Source: an uncultured Clostridia bacterium
Lineage (GTDB): Bacteria; Bacillota; Clostridia; Christensenellales; UBA1242
Direction of reading: 5' to 3'
Assembly (NCBI GenBank): GCA_934777505.1
Contig: CAKVNM010000004.1
Coordinates: 1-64,000 of the forward strand
Length of the DNA stretch: 64,000 nt
The notes below the pieces were generated by a model. That model saw only the letters and a program-made list of their open reading frames with translations. It did no database searches and had not been told where the DNA came from. Both the position numbers and the translations under genes were made by a program. Positions 18,362-26,394 of this stretch are shown here, one piece after another. Positions within the stretch are counted from its first letter, which is position 1. Every line of letters begins with the position of its first letter.

Positions 18362-19022
18362 TTTTTATAATATCTATTAAATTTTTAATTATATCTGCTA
18401 TTTTAAAATCATAAAAATTTATGTTCTTTAAATTTATTTGATATGCAGGTTTTCCACCATAAGGACGATGATAAGGAATAAATCTAAATTCTAAGTTATT
18501 ATCTATAGGTATTAATGAATAAGTCTTATTTACCAACGATACAGCTAATAAAACACTGTTAGTTTGTAAAAGTTTATTAAACTTATTATCTCTTAAATCA
18601 AGGGTATTATATTTTCCCCAATAGTTTGAGTAATCATTCATTATTTCAATATTTAATATCTGGTTATCATAATTAAAAATTACATCACTATCTGAACCAA
18701 CTTTACTATGAGGAAGGATAACTCTTTCTTTATCTTTGCCAGAAAGATATAAGTTATAACCTAAACTATTGAATTTTTGAACAATATAATCTTCAAATAT
18801 CCATGAAGAAACTAAATCTCTTGCATACTCCATAGGGGAACGCCCATCACGATTGTGAACACATGATAAGATATTAGCATAAACACTAGGATATAAATCT
18901 TTTAATTTTTCTTCATTTCCTTCTAACACCAGGAAGTTACTCTCACTATAATTTAATTTTTTAGCCAAACGCTCTAACGGCATTTCAAAAAATTTTGATA
19001 ATTCTTGATATGTATGTGTCAT
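18351..19022 (-). CDS. Putative type II restriction endonuclease (PD-(D/E)XK-like)
   Basis: 223 residues from the ATG at 19022 (CGGAGAA upstream); the upstream in-frame ATG at 19049 lies inside the HNH gene. I see a possible nuclease core SDSDVIFNYDNQILNIEIMND, in which an Asp followed by a Glu on the next strand fits a degenerate PD-(D/E)XK site. No clear family match comes to mind. The position next to a C5 methylase, HNH nuclease and C protein supports a restriction role. It begins 1 bp after the HNH stop and is probably co-transcribed with it. Confidence 0.6.
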   Translation of the reverse strand: MTHTYQELSKFFEMPLERLAKKLNYSESNFLVLEGNEEKLKDLYPSVYANILSCVHNRDGRSPMEYARDLVSSWIFEDYIVQKFNSLGYNLYLSGKDKERVILPHSKVGSDSDVIFNYDNQILNIEIMNDYSNYWGKYNTLDLRDNKFNKLLQTNSVLLAVSLVNKTYSLIPIDNNLEFRFIPYHRPYGGKPAYQINLKNINFYDFKIADIIKNLIDIIKRKK

Positions 19023-19023
19023 T

Positions 19024-19746
19024 TTAATTCTCCGAAGGTTTTTCTCCATGAAACTTTTTGTATAATCTAGCGTAAATTTCTTTTTGGATTTTAATAGAAC
19101 AATTGTCTATAACTTTTGGGTTTGCAATTTTTACAACTCTTCCTTTTTCATCATAAATCCAGTAATTTCTATCTGCACGATTACATTTTTCACATTGCGG
19201 GATTATATTTCCTTCTTCTAGTGGCTTATTTGGGTCCATATGTCCCTTTTGAAGCTTTGTTATCGTTTCTGGCCAATTATAATTTGGTTCGCCTTCCTTT
19301 GAGCCACAAGTCGCACATCTATAATCATAAGACTTTTTTAAATCTTTCCAATAATTCCCAGTAAATTTTTCAATTCTTTTTTGAGCATTAAATCCAGGAT
19401 ATGCCCTTTCTAATGAAATAAGTTTATATTCGCCGGATTTTATATCTGTTATATTATCATTTCTAGTGCCGGAAGCAATAAACCAACCTTTTTGTGCAGC
19501 CAAATGTCTTGCTTGTTGAACATCATTAACATCTGGATAAAATCTCTGTATAAATCTCGTTAATTCTGATTTTGTAATTACTTTAGTATTTGGGTAATTT
19601 AAAGATAGAAAAATTAAAGTTAAAGCATCCTTTGTATAATTATTTCCAGATTTCAAATTGGGCATTTTTACTCCAAGAATTTTTAAATATTTTTCATAAT
19701 ATGTTTTTATCATCTCATATTGTAATTTAATTTCATTATCATTCAT
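19024..19746 (-). CDS. HNH restriction endonuclease
   Basis: 240 residues from the ATG at 19746 (AAGGTGA upstream); an upstream TTG in the frame lacks a ribosome site and overlaps the C gene. The C-terminal half holds an HNH/beta-beta-alpha-metal motif with two zinc knuckles: CATCG (C..C), QKGHMDPNKPLEEGNIIPQCEKCN, and a following NYW. N-terminal residues 40-110 look like a helical DNA-recognition domain. HNH-type REases of this form occur beside C5 methylases. It is likely the main nuclease of the R-M system, transcribed with the C gene. Confidence 0.8.
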   Translation of the reverse strand: MNDNEIKLQYEMIKTYYEKYLKILGVKMPNLKSGNNYTKDALTLIFLSLNYPNTKVITKSELTRFIQRFYPDVNDVQQARHLAAQKGWFIASGTRNDNITDIKSGEYKLISLERAYPGFNAQKRIEKFTGNYWKDLKKSYDYRCATCGSKEGEPNYNWPETITKLQKGHMDPNKPLEEGNIIPQCEKCNRADRNYWIYDEKGRVVKIANPKVIDNCSIKIQKEIYARLYKKFHGEKPSEN

Positions 19747-19762
19747 AATTTCACCTTTTCCT

Positions 19763-19969
19763 TTATTCAAAATCAAAAAATTGATTTAAAGTCATATTGA
19801 ATGCTTTTGCAATTTTCTCTAAATTTTCAAGTGATACATTGCGTTTGCCCCTTTCAAGGCTTGTGATGTATGTTCTGTCTAAATCGCACTTGAAAGCAAA
19901 CTCTTCTTGGCTCATACCTTGTTGTTGTCTTAATTCTTTTATTCTTTTACCAACTTTTTCTTTAATCAT
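19763..19969 (-). CDS. Controller (C) protein of the R-M system, XRE family
   Basis: 68 residues, almost all helix-turn-helix (VGKRIKELRQQQGMSQEEFAF...RTYITSLERGKRNVSLENLEKIA), the size and form of restriction-modification C proteins. GGAG lies just upstream of its ATG. It precedes the nuclease genes, and upstream of it is a C-box-like operator (20007-20043). C proteins activate their own and the nuclease gene late and repress at high level, which delays restriction after the element enters a cell. Context and operator make this call strong. Confidence 0.88.
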   Translation of the reverse strand: MIKEKVGKRIKELRQQQGMSQEEFAFKCDLDRTYITSLERGKRNVSLENLEKIAKAFNMTLNQFFDFE

Positions 19970-19997
19970 TGACTTTCTCCAAATTTATTTATATAAT
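19969..19997 (+). promoter_or_regulatory. Sigma-A-type promoter for recombinase 2
   Basis: TTGACT (19969-19974), 17 bp, TATAAT (19992-19997). It is a near-consensus promoter reading towards the recombinase. Its -35 lies over the start of the C gene, and the C-box operator lies just downstream of its expected start. Confidence 0.75.
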
Positions 19998-20006
19998 ATT
20001 ACCAAT

Positions 20007-20043
20007 AATGTGACTTATTTTACAACCGACTTTAAGTCACATT
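20007..20043. promoter_or_regulatory. C-box operator between C gene and recombinase 2
   Basis: AATGTGACTTA (20007-20017) and TAAGTCACATT (20033-20043) form a perfect 11-bp inverted repeat across 15 bp. Inside the right half is GACTTTAAGTC (20028-20038), which fits the GACT-N3-AGTC C-box. On the minus strand the C promoter is TTGTAA (20020-20025), 18 bp, TAATAT (19996-20001). The perfect box therefore lies upstream of its -35 (activation) and the weaker one overlaps it (repression). Bound protein would also block the recombinase promoter. Confidence 0.75.
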
Positions 20044-20064
20044 TTATAAAAAGGAGTAATAATT

Positions 20065-21597
20065 ATGAAAAAAGCTGTTATATATGCAAGATATTCTAGT
20101 GACAGTCAGACAGAGCAAAGCATTGATGGGCAATTAAGAGTTTGCAAGGAATATGCTGAAAAGAATGGGTATGAAATTGTTGCTGAATATATCGACAGGG
20201 CTATGACTGGCACAAACGATAATCGCCCAGACTTCCAACGAATGATTAAAGACAGTTTTAACAAAAAATGGGAGTATGTTCTTGTATATAAATTTGACAG
20301 ATTTTCGAGAGATAAATATCAATCAACATTGCACAAGCACACTTTAAAACAAAACGGTGTTAAAGTTATTTCCGCAATGGAAAATATTCCTGACACTCCC
20401 GAAGGCATAATACTTGAAAGTTTACTTGAAGGTATGAACCAATATTATTCTGCTGAACTTTCTCAAAAGGTTAAGCGTGGTTTAAAAGAAAGTAGAATTA
20501 AAGGCTTGTTTACTGGTGGTCCAACTCCTTATGGCTACAATGTAAAAGACAAGAAAGTTAGCATAAACGAAGAACAAGCGAACATTGTTTGTGAATATAT
20601 GTTTAATCAATATTATAGTGGCAAGCGAATTAAAGAAATTGTTACTTTGCTTGCAGAAAAAGGAATTAAAAATACTTATGGTAAACCTTGGAGAATAAAT
20701 ATGGTTTCAAGAGTTTTGAGAAATCCAAACTATAAAGGCTGTGTTTATGCTGACAACACTTGCTACACAAATATTTTTCCTGCAATAGTAAGTGAACAAG
20801 TGTTTGACGAAGTAAATGCTCGTTTAAAAGTCGCAAAACGCACTTCTGCACACTTTAAGACTGATGTTAATTATCTTTTAAGTGGCAAACTCATTTGTGG
20901 CAAATGCGGTGGTTTAATGACTGGAGATAGTGGCAAAGGTAAAATGGGCAAGATTTACAACTACTACAAATGCTTTACAAAGAAAAAGAACAAAGACCTT
21001 TGCGATAAAAAGTCTATCTCGCAAGAATATATTGAAAATATAGTTTTGCTCGCTACAAAAGAATTTTTAAATCAAACTGATTTGAATGAACTTTCCACTT
21101 GTCTTGCTGATACATACAACAAAAGCATTGAAAAAGATAAAGTTTTGGAAAGTTTAAATAAGCAACTGCAAGAAAATAACAAAAAACTTGCAAACTTTGT
21201 TCGTGCAATAGAAAATGGAATTTTTAACGATACAACAAATGAAAGAATGAGAGAACTTGAAATAGCAAAAAAAGACTTACAAGAAAAAATAACAAGCCGA
21301 GAAATGCTTGTTATTAAACCACTTGATAAAAATGTTATTTACTCATTCTTGTGTTCTTTTAAAGATATTGAACTAACTGACAAACTCGCTTGTCAGCGAC
21401 TTGTTGATATGTTTATAAACAAAGTTATTCTTTACGATAAATATTGCGAAATTTATTTTAACACAAATGGTGATAAATCTAAACAACTCAAACTCAAAGA
21501 ACAACCTGATATTGATAGTGAAATTTTGTTTGAAAGCAATAAAAAAGAGCAATCCTACTCAAAAAGTTCGGATTACTCCCTAATGGCGGAGAGTTAG
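20065..21597 (+). CDS. Large serine recombinase 2 (site-specific integrase)
   Basis: 510 residues; AAGGAG at 20051-20056 precedes the ATG. Same architecture as recombinase 1: YARYS (catalytic Ser11), EYIDRAMTGTNDNRP, FDRFSR, recombinase domain, zinc ribbon CGKCGG...C...C, and a coiled coil. The stop codon TAG (21595-21597) lies inside the tRNA-Ser gene, so the last four or five codons are tRNA sequence, as expected if the element has integrated at the tRNA 3' end. It shares its 95-bp promoter region with the divergent C gene. It probably mobilises the SIR2-HerA/R-M segment. Confidence 0.93.
   Translation: MKKAVIYARYSSDSQTEQSIDGQLRVCKEYAEKNGYEIVAEYIDRAMTGTNDNRPDFQRMIKDSFNKKWEYVLVYKFDRFSRDKYQSTLHKHTLKQNGVKVISAMENIPDTPEGIILESLLEGMNQYYSAELSQKVKRGLKESRIKGLFTGGPTPYGYNVKDKKVSINEEQANIVCEYMFNQYYSGKRIKEIVTLLAEKGIKNTYGKPWRINMVSRVLRNPNYKGCVYADNTCYTNIFPAIVSEQVFDEVNARLKVAKRTSAHFKTDVNYLLSGKLICGKCGGLMTGDSGKGKMGKIYNYYKCFTKKKNKDLCDKKSISQEYIENIVLLATKEFLNQTDLNELSTCLADTYNKSIEKDKVLESLNKQLQENNKKLANFVRAIENGIFNDTTNERMRELEIAKKDLQEKITSREMLVIKPLDKNVIYSFLCSFKDIELTDKLACQRLVDMFINKVILYDKYCEIYFNTNGDKSKQLKLKEQPDIDSEILFESNKKEQSYSKSSDYSLMAES
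21581..21591 (+). repeat. Putative att core, right copy (TAATGGCGGAG)
   Basis: Exact direct repeat of 13451-13461. Here it covers the tRNA-Ser 3' terminus (TGGCGGAG is CTCCGCCA on the tRNA strand) and the last codons of recombinase 2. Confidence 0.6.
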
Positions 21598-21671
21598 GGA
21601 TTCGAACCCCAGTAGGCTTTCACCTAAACGGTTTTCAAGACCGCCGCTTTCGACCGCTCAGCCAACTCTCC
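21584..21671 (-). tRNA. tRNA-Ser (anticodon UGA), CCA encoded
   Basis: Minus strand, 88 bases including the encoded CCA. The acceptor stem GGAGAGT pairs with ACTCTCC, followed by a D-arm with GGCTGAGCGGT, an anticodon loop CTTGAAA (anticodon TGA), the long variable arm typical of serine tRNAs, and GGTTCGAATCC in the T-arm. It looks intact. Its 3' end overlaps recombinase 2 by 14 bp and carries the att-core sequence. Confidence 0.95.
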
Positions 21672-22316
21672 AAATTATTTTATCAATGATAAATTGACAA
21701 ACATCTAGTTTAGTATACATGATTTTTTGTTTTATTGCAACACTTTTTTTGAATTTGATAAAACAATTTTCAAAACTTAAAAAATATTTTTACAGAGATT
21801 AACAAAACGCATTACTAAACTTTTTGTAAGTGAAGAAGAATTGTTAGATATACAAAAGTAATTTGGTTGAGTGATATTTGTCAAATGTAAAAAAGAGTGA
21901 TAACACTTTTGTTTTCATTACAATATAATTTAGTTGTTTTGAAATAATAAGTTGTTAATATTTTATCTATTTAATTTTACACAAGATAGTCTATAAGAAT
22001 TAAAAATATTATTTTGTAAAATATTTGTAAAATTAATTTAATATTTACAAAATATGCAAAAAGTAGTATTAGGAAGTTGTATTTTGGATTAAGTATGTTC
22101 CAAATTCTTGTTAATCTACCTTTATTTTTATCATAAAATAGGCTATAATATGTCGAAATTTGTCGAATACATAAAAATTAAGGCATAGTATAATTAAATT
22201 TAACGGTTATGAAAAATAATTTTCTGTTTATATATAATTTCTCTTGACTAAATTAGTATAAACTGACATAATGACAATATAGTGACAAGTCAATAAATAA
22301 AACAAAGGAGAAATTT
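21672..22316. other. AT-rich gap with promoters and TGTCGAA repeats
   Basis: No credible gene. The first ~450 bp are very AT-rich. A TATAAT (22144-22149) is followed by two TGTCGAA copies 10 bp apart (22151-22157 and 22161-22167). The regulator gene's promoter is TTGACT (22244-22249), 17 bp, CATAAT (22267-22272). Downstream of it, TGACA recurs at about 22264, 22272 and 22282, a possible operator. Confidence 0.5.
22151..22167. repeat. Tandem TGTCGAA pair, 10-bp period
   Basis: TGTCGAA at 22151 and 22161, directly after a TATAAT. Similar copies occur at 22538 and 22548 (again 10 bp apart, inside the regulator gene), 23127, 23235 (with TGTCGGG at 23244 and TGTCGAC at 23254) and 23440. Confidence 0.55.
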
Positions 22317-23048
22317 ATGCAAAACACTATAAAAAAGCCAGAACTCGGTGAGTTAATCAAGCAAAAAAGAAAATCAATGGGACTCACTATTGAGCAAGCC
22401 GCTAGAAAGGCAGGTGTTGGGACGAAAACATGGTGCAGATATGAGGCTGGTGAACCAATTAGGCAAGACAAGTTTAAAAATATTAGTAGGTTACTGAATT
22501 TATCAAAAACGCAGACTGAACAAGATGACAATTATACTGTCGAAAATTGTCGAAAAGATAAATTTTGGTCAAACTTCCTAGAAAAAGAATATGGCCCTGT
22601 GTCTGCATTATCATTTGCGGTAGGCAGTGAAATCTTGCTAGATGAAATTGAAGAAGAACTTGAAGAGTTGGCAAAAATGCCAAAAAATTCTCATATTGGG
22701 CAACTTAAAATTTCATGTATTAAAGTCTTGTTGCCACCACAATTCTTAACATTCTACGACTACGATTTTTTATATGCAACAAGGGCTGCTTTAAAACAAT
22801 TAATGAATATTGCTGAGAGAAATAATAAGATGATTGCTCGTCGAGTGATAGACGAAATTTTGCTAACAATGATTGTTGAAGAAGCATGTGATGTTATTGA
22901 TGTAAATAATGATGAGTGTACAGACTGGATTTACGATATGTTTGGAGATAGTGACATTGATTTTTTGTTTTATGATAATATTTATTTGTTAAAGGATTCA
23001 ATATATCATTTTTCACATTGGTTTGATGAACAATTTTATTGTGAATAA
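22317..23048 (+). CDS. XRE-family transcriptional regulator with unknown C-terminal domain
   Basis: 243 residues; AAGGAG ribosome site. Residues 8-65 are an XRE helix-turn-helix (LGELIKQKRKSMGLTIEQAARKAGVGTKTWCRYEAGE). The remaining ~170 residues are acidic and helical (EIEEELEELAKM...YDYDFLYATRAALKQLM...), possibly a ligand- or partner-binding domain. I do not recognise a family. The gene is flanked by, and contains, TGTCGAA repeats that could be its binding sites. It stands alone between the tRNA hotspot and the core genome. Confidence 0.75.
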   Translation: MQNTIKKPELGELIKQKRKSMGLTIEQAARKAGVGTKTWCRYEAGEPIRQDKFKNISRLLNLSKTQTEQDDNYTVENCRKDKFWSNFLEKEYGPVSALSFAVGSEILLDEIEEELEELAKMPKNSHIGQLKISCIKVLLPPQFLTFYDYDFLYATRAALKQLMNIAERNNKMIARRVIDEILLTMIVEEACDVIDVNNDECTDWIYDMFGDSDIDFLFYDNIYLLKDSIYHFSHWFDEQFYCE

Positions 23049-23493
23049 AAATAGTAAAAATAGATTTGCGGGGCGTGGTGTTTATTCTTTTTGATATACC
23101 GTTGCATTTTTGTCAATATTTTAGCTTGTCGAAATATATTTTTATAAATTTTACAAAATATTTTACAATAATATTAAACTTGTGTTTTTTTTAAATTAAA
23201 AACATTTTTCAACGCTGGCTATTTTTGCGAAAAATGTCGAATTTGTCGGGTAATGTCGACTTAGGTGGGGTGGACTGAAATATACCGTTGCAGATTTGGT
23301 GGTTTTTTCTGTGATTTTCTTGTGCAAATAGGTAAATATTTGACTTAATTTTGACTGCGGGGATATACTAAATCCGTAGTATTTTTGCTTAGTTTGTCAA
23401 GAAAAATTGGAGTTTAAAACAAAAAGACTTGATAAATTTTGTCGAAAAATGTAAAATATATTTTAGAAAAAATATAATTTTAGGTTTGAAAAA
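23049..23493. other. Gap with direct repeats between regulator and Ig-like gene
   Basis: No credible gene. It contains the 13-bp direct repeat ATATACCGTTGCA (23094-23106 and 23280-23292), several TGTCGAA/TGTCG copies (23127, 23235-23260, 23440), and three short G-rich patches (GGGGCGTGGTG, GGTGGGGTGG, GCGGGGATA) that stand out in AT-rich DNA. It looks like a regulatory or relic mobile sequence. Confidence 0.45.
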
Positions 23494-24348
23494 ATGAAAT
23501 ATTTACGGAAGATAATCATAGGAGTAGTAATCGTTGCGGTTGCAATAACGGGCATGGTTTTAATCAAAAATGGCATACGAAAAGACGCCACAATTAGCAT
23601 TGACCAAAACAGCCTAACGCTCACAATTCACGACAAAGTTGACATCAACAAAGCCTGCGGGATTAGAGTTGAAAACACCAATCAAAGTCCGTTTTACACC
23701 AGCGGAAATGTTAGCCTTGTAAAAATTGACCCAACCACCGGTGTGATTGAATGTTTGGCGAGCGGTCAAGCGGTCGTTTCCGTAAATGTCAGGGTGGACG
23801 AAGACACCTTGATTCGTGAAGATATCGACATAACAATTTTGGACGAAACGGTTTTTGCAACCAACGCTGTGATTGAAAAAGAAACTGTTACTTTGACTAA
23901 AAATTCGACCACAACAAACCAACTTTCGCATAACGGAAGCAATCTGGAAATTTTGGTTAGATATGAAAACTCGCTCGTTACATACGACCCAGAAACTGGT
24001 GTGATTACAAGCGGGAACACTGCTGGAACGGACACAGTTTTTGTGTATGTACCAAAGAACGAAACCGAATATTTTATTCTAAGTTTCACAGTTGAAGTCC
24101 GTGACAATGTGACTACAATTAGCAAAACAATTAGCCTAAACTCTACCACCAAAATTGATTTTGGTGATGAGATAACGGCGGAGTTTGTTCCAAATATGAA
24201 TGATGTTTCAGTCTTGGACGACAGTATTTTGACAGTGCTAGACTACGATTGTAGTTTTCTAATCGTCAACGCCAAAAAAGTTGGCACAACAACGATTGCA
24301 ATTAGAAATAACGCCATTAATGTGGTAATCGATGTAAGTGTTGTATAA
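23494..24348 (+). CDS. Exported or membrane-anchored Ig-like (BIG2-type) protein
   Basis: 284 residues. An N-terminal hydrophobic segment (about 6-25, IIIGVVIVAVAITGMVLI) is a signal anchor. The rest is all-beta with repeated patterns such as DPTTGVIECLASGQAVVSV and DPETGVITSGNTAGTDTVFV, characteristic of bacterial Ig-like group 2 domains; about three such units fit. No C-terminal wall anchor is visible. Its GC content and codon use look higher than the upstream intergenic DNA. Likely a surface protein of unknown role. Confidence 0.65.
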   Translation: MKYLRKIIIGVVIVAVAITGMVLIKNGIRKDATISIDQNSLTLTIHDKVDINKACGIRVENTNQSPFYTSGNVSLVKIDPTTGVIECLASGQAVVSVNVRVDEDTLIREDIDITILDETVFATNAVIEKETVTLTKNSTTTNQLSHNGSNLEILVRYENSLVTYDPETGVITSGNTAGTDTVFVYVPKNETEYFILSFTVEVRDNVTTISKTISLNSTTKIDFGDEITAEFVPNMNDVSVLDDSILTVLDYDCSFLIVNAKKVGTTTIAIRNNAINVVIDVSVV

Positions 24349-24403
24349 ATGATTGATTTTGTTTGAGTAATGCGTTAGAATATATATGTTTTTAGGAGAA
24401 AAT

Positions 24404-24994
24404 ATGAGAAAGTTTTTTAGAGAATTTAAGGAATTTATTTCAAGAGGCAATGTGTTTGATATGGCAGTAGGTTTGATTATTGCTACTGCGTTCAACAAAA
24501 TTGTTTCCAGTTTGGTTAACGACATTATCATGCCACTCGTAACATGGGCTACAGGTGCAGCAAGTCTTGCAGATTTGAGTGTTGTTCTAAGATGGAACGA
24601 AGCAGGCGAACCAACATTAACTTGGGCATACGGCAACTTTATTCAAACAGTAATCGACTTTTTGATTATTGCATTCTCAGTGTTCTGCATGGTAAAAATT
24701 GTTAATTCGTCAAGAAAGAAATTCAAAGAAATTGAAGAATATGCAATCAAGCAAAGCAACAAGGAAATCAAGGCAGAGAAGAAGGCTGTAAAAATTCAAG
24801 CAAAGCAAGAAGGCAAACCTTTTAAACAGGCTTGGAAAGAACATGAAGAAGCCAAAAAGGCAAAACTAGAAGCCGAGAAAAAAGCACTCGAAGAACAAAA
24901 GGTGCTTGAAGAAGCCAACAAGCCAAAACCAGAAACCACAGACGATATTTTAAAAGATATTCGCACATTGCTAGAAAAAAATAAAACGGAATAA
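24404..24994 (+). CDS. mscL: Large-conductance mechanosensitive channel MscL with long charged tail
   Basis: 196 residues from the ATG at 24404 (AGGAG upstream; the earlier ATG at 24386 lacks a site). The core is classic MscL: FKEFISRGNVFDMAVGLIIATAFNKIVSSLVNDIIMP (TM1), a loop, then TVIDFLIIAFSVFCMVKIVN (TM2). MscL is usually ~130-150 residues. Here residues 105-196 form a long Lys/Glu/Ala coiled tail. It releases solutes on hypo-osmotic shock. A terminator overlaps the stop codon. Confidence 0.93.
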   Translation: MRKFFREFKEFISRGNVFDMAVGLIIATAFNKIVSSLVNDIIMPLVTWATGAASLADLSVVLRWNEAGEPTLTWAYGNFIQTVIDFLIIAFSVFCMVKIVNSSRKKFKEIEEYAIKQSNKEIKAEKKAVKIQAKQEGKPFKQAWKEHEEAKKAKLEAEKKALEEQKVLEEANKPKPETTDDILKDIRTLLEKNKTE

Positions 24995-25008
24995 TCTTCC
25001 GTTTTTTT
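24983..25008 (+). terminator. mscL terminator
   Basis: AAAACGGAA / TTCCGTTTT stem with T-run; the mscL stop codon is in the loop. Confidence 0.85.
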
Positions 25009-25081
25009 ATGCCAAAATATAATAAAAATTTCAGAAAACTTGAATTAAACGCTGAAAAATTTTCTAAAAATGCTTTAAAAA

Positions 25082-26182
25082 TTACATTTTATCGTTAGGA
25101 CTTTTACGGTCAAGTTCTGCAAAAAACTTTTTGTTTGCTTGCACTGAAATGTTGTTTTTATCAAATTTTTCAGCACGAGAATTGTAGTGTTTGGAACTTG
25201 CTATATTGCCCAGTTTGTAGTTGCAAACACAAAGTTGTAGGCAAGGGTAGATTTCGTAATATTCTCGCTCAACAAATGCACCGGATTTTAAGTTTGGCGA
25301 AGATTTTAATGCGTTTTTAAACCAAAACATGGCAGTTTTATAATCGTTTTCTTGCATGAGCAAATCGCCGAGTTTACAGCAGATTTCCGCTCTCGGCAGT
25401 CCAAAAAGCAAACTCATCAAAAGGCTATACTTTGCACTTTTTCTATCACCGATAGCCAAAAAACAATCGCTCATGTCTTTGCAGGCAGAAATTGCATTTT
25501 CGCTCCAAATGTTTGGCATTTTCAAAAATTTTGAAAACTCCTTTATCGCCCGAGAGTATTTTTGATTAAACATCAGTTCACGAGCGTAGTAATACATTTG
25601 TCGTTCGCTAAAAATTATGCCTTGCTTTCTAAGGTTTTCGTAGATTTTTAGGTTGCGGTTGGATTTTTTTGTTTGAACAATTTTTCTGTGCTCTATGCTG
25701 GTGTCAAGATAGCAGATTTTGCCGTGCGGACTGATTACTTCATGCACGGGGTCTTGCCATAAAAACGAGCCATCATTTTTTACAATTCGCTCCCGATAGT
25801 AACTAAAATTTGGCTTGCCAGCGCTGTCAAAACTTATGTCGTATTTTAGCATAACAACATCAAAATTCGTTTTTTCAAGACTCTGTTTTAACTTTTTTAG
25901 TTGCTTAACGGTTTTGCTTGGCATTACATCGTCTGCGTCCAGCCACATAACATAGTCCATGCTTGCTTTGGAAAACGCAAAATTTCGGGCGAGCGAAAAA
26001 TCATTTTTCCACTCAAAATCAAACACTTTGTTGGTGTAATTTCTTGCTATTTTCTTGGTAGAGTCGGTCGAGCCAGTATCGACAATGATAATTTCGTCAA
26101 ACACGCCTTTGCAACTGTTCAAGCACCTAGCAAGCACTTTTTCTTCGTTTTTAACAATCATTGCAAGTGATAAAGTTTTCAT
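25082..26182 (-). CDS. Family 2 glycosyltransferase with C-terminal TPR-like region
   Basis: 366 residues. The GT-A fold opens SLAMIVKNEEKVLARCLNS, with EIIIVDTGSTDST and the metal-binding WLDADD near 90, the pattern of SunS/WcaA-like GT2 enzymes. Residues ~200-340 are helical repeats resembling TPRs (FGLPRAEICCKLGDLLMQENDYKTAMFWFKNAL). TGAGGAA precedes the ATG. It is a single-gene unit opposite to its neighbours. The acceptor (protein, peptide or envelope glycan) is unknown. Confidence 0.85.
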   Translation of the reverse strand: MKTLSLAMIVKNEEKVLARCLNSCKGVFDEIIIVDTGSTDSTKKIARNYTNKVFDFEWKNDFSLARNFAFSKASMDYVMWLDADDVMPSKTVKQLKKLKQSLEKTNFDVVMLKYDISFDSAGKPNFSYYRERIVKNDGSFLWQDPVHEVISPHGKICYLDTSIEHRKIVQTKKSNRNLKIYENLRKQGIIFSERQMYYYARELMFNQKYSRAIKEFSKFLKMPNIWSENAISACKDMSDCFLAIGDRKSAKYSLLMSLLFGLPRAEICCKLGDLLMQENDYKTAMFWFKNALKSSPNLKSGAFVEREYYEIYPCLQLCVCNYKLGNIASSKHYNSRAEKFDKNNISVQANKKFFAELDRKSPNDKM

Positions 26183-26394
26183 AATTCCTCACATAATTTA
26201 TTTAGGTTTTGGTGCAAAAAACAGACGAAAAACAACAAATATAACGATTTTGGCTATGCTATCATGCGGACTAATGCCAATTAGGCGGTGAGTATAAAAA
26301 AATCGTTTGCTATTTTTTTGTTTTAAACCTATAATTATATATGTTCAATCTTATTAAATAAGATATAGTACTTTTTAGATAATATGGGGATAAA

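Noticed and set aside
19763..19969. Phage-type repressor
   Set aside because: Position before nuclease genes and the C-box operator fit an R-M controller far better; no phage structural genes are present.
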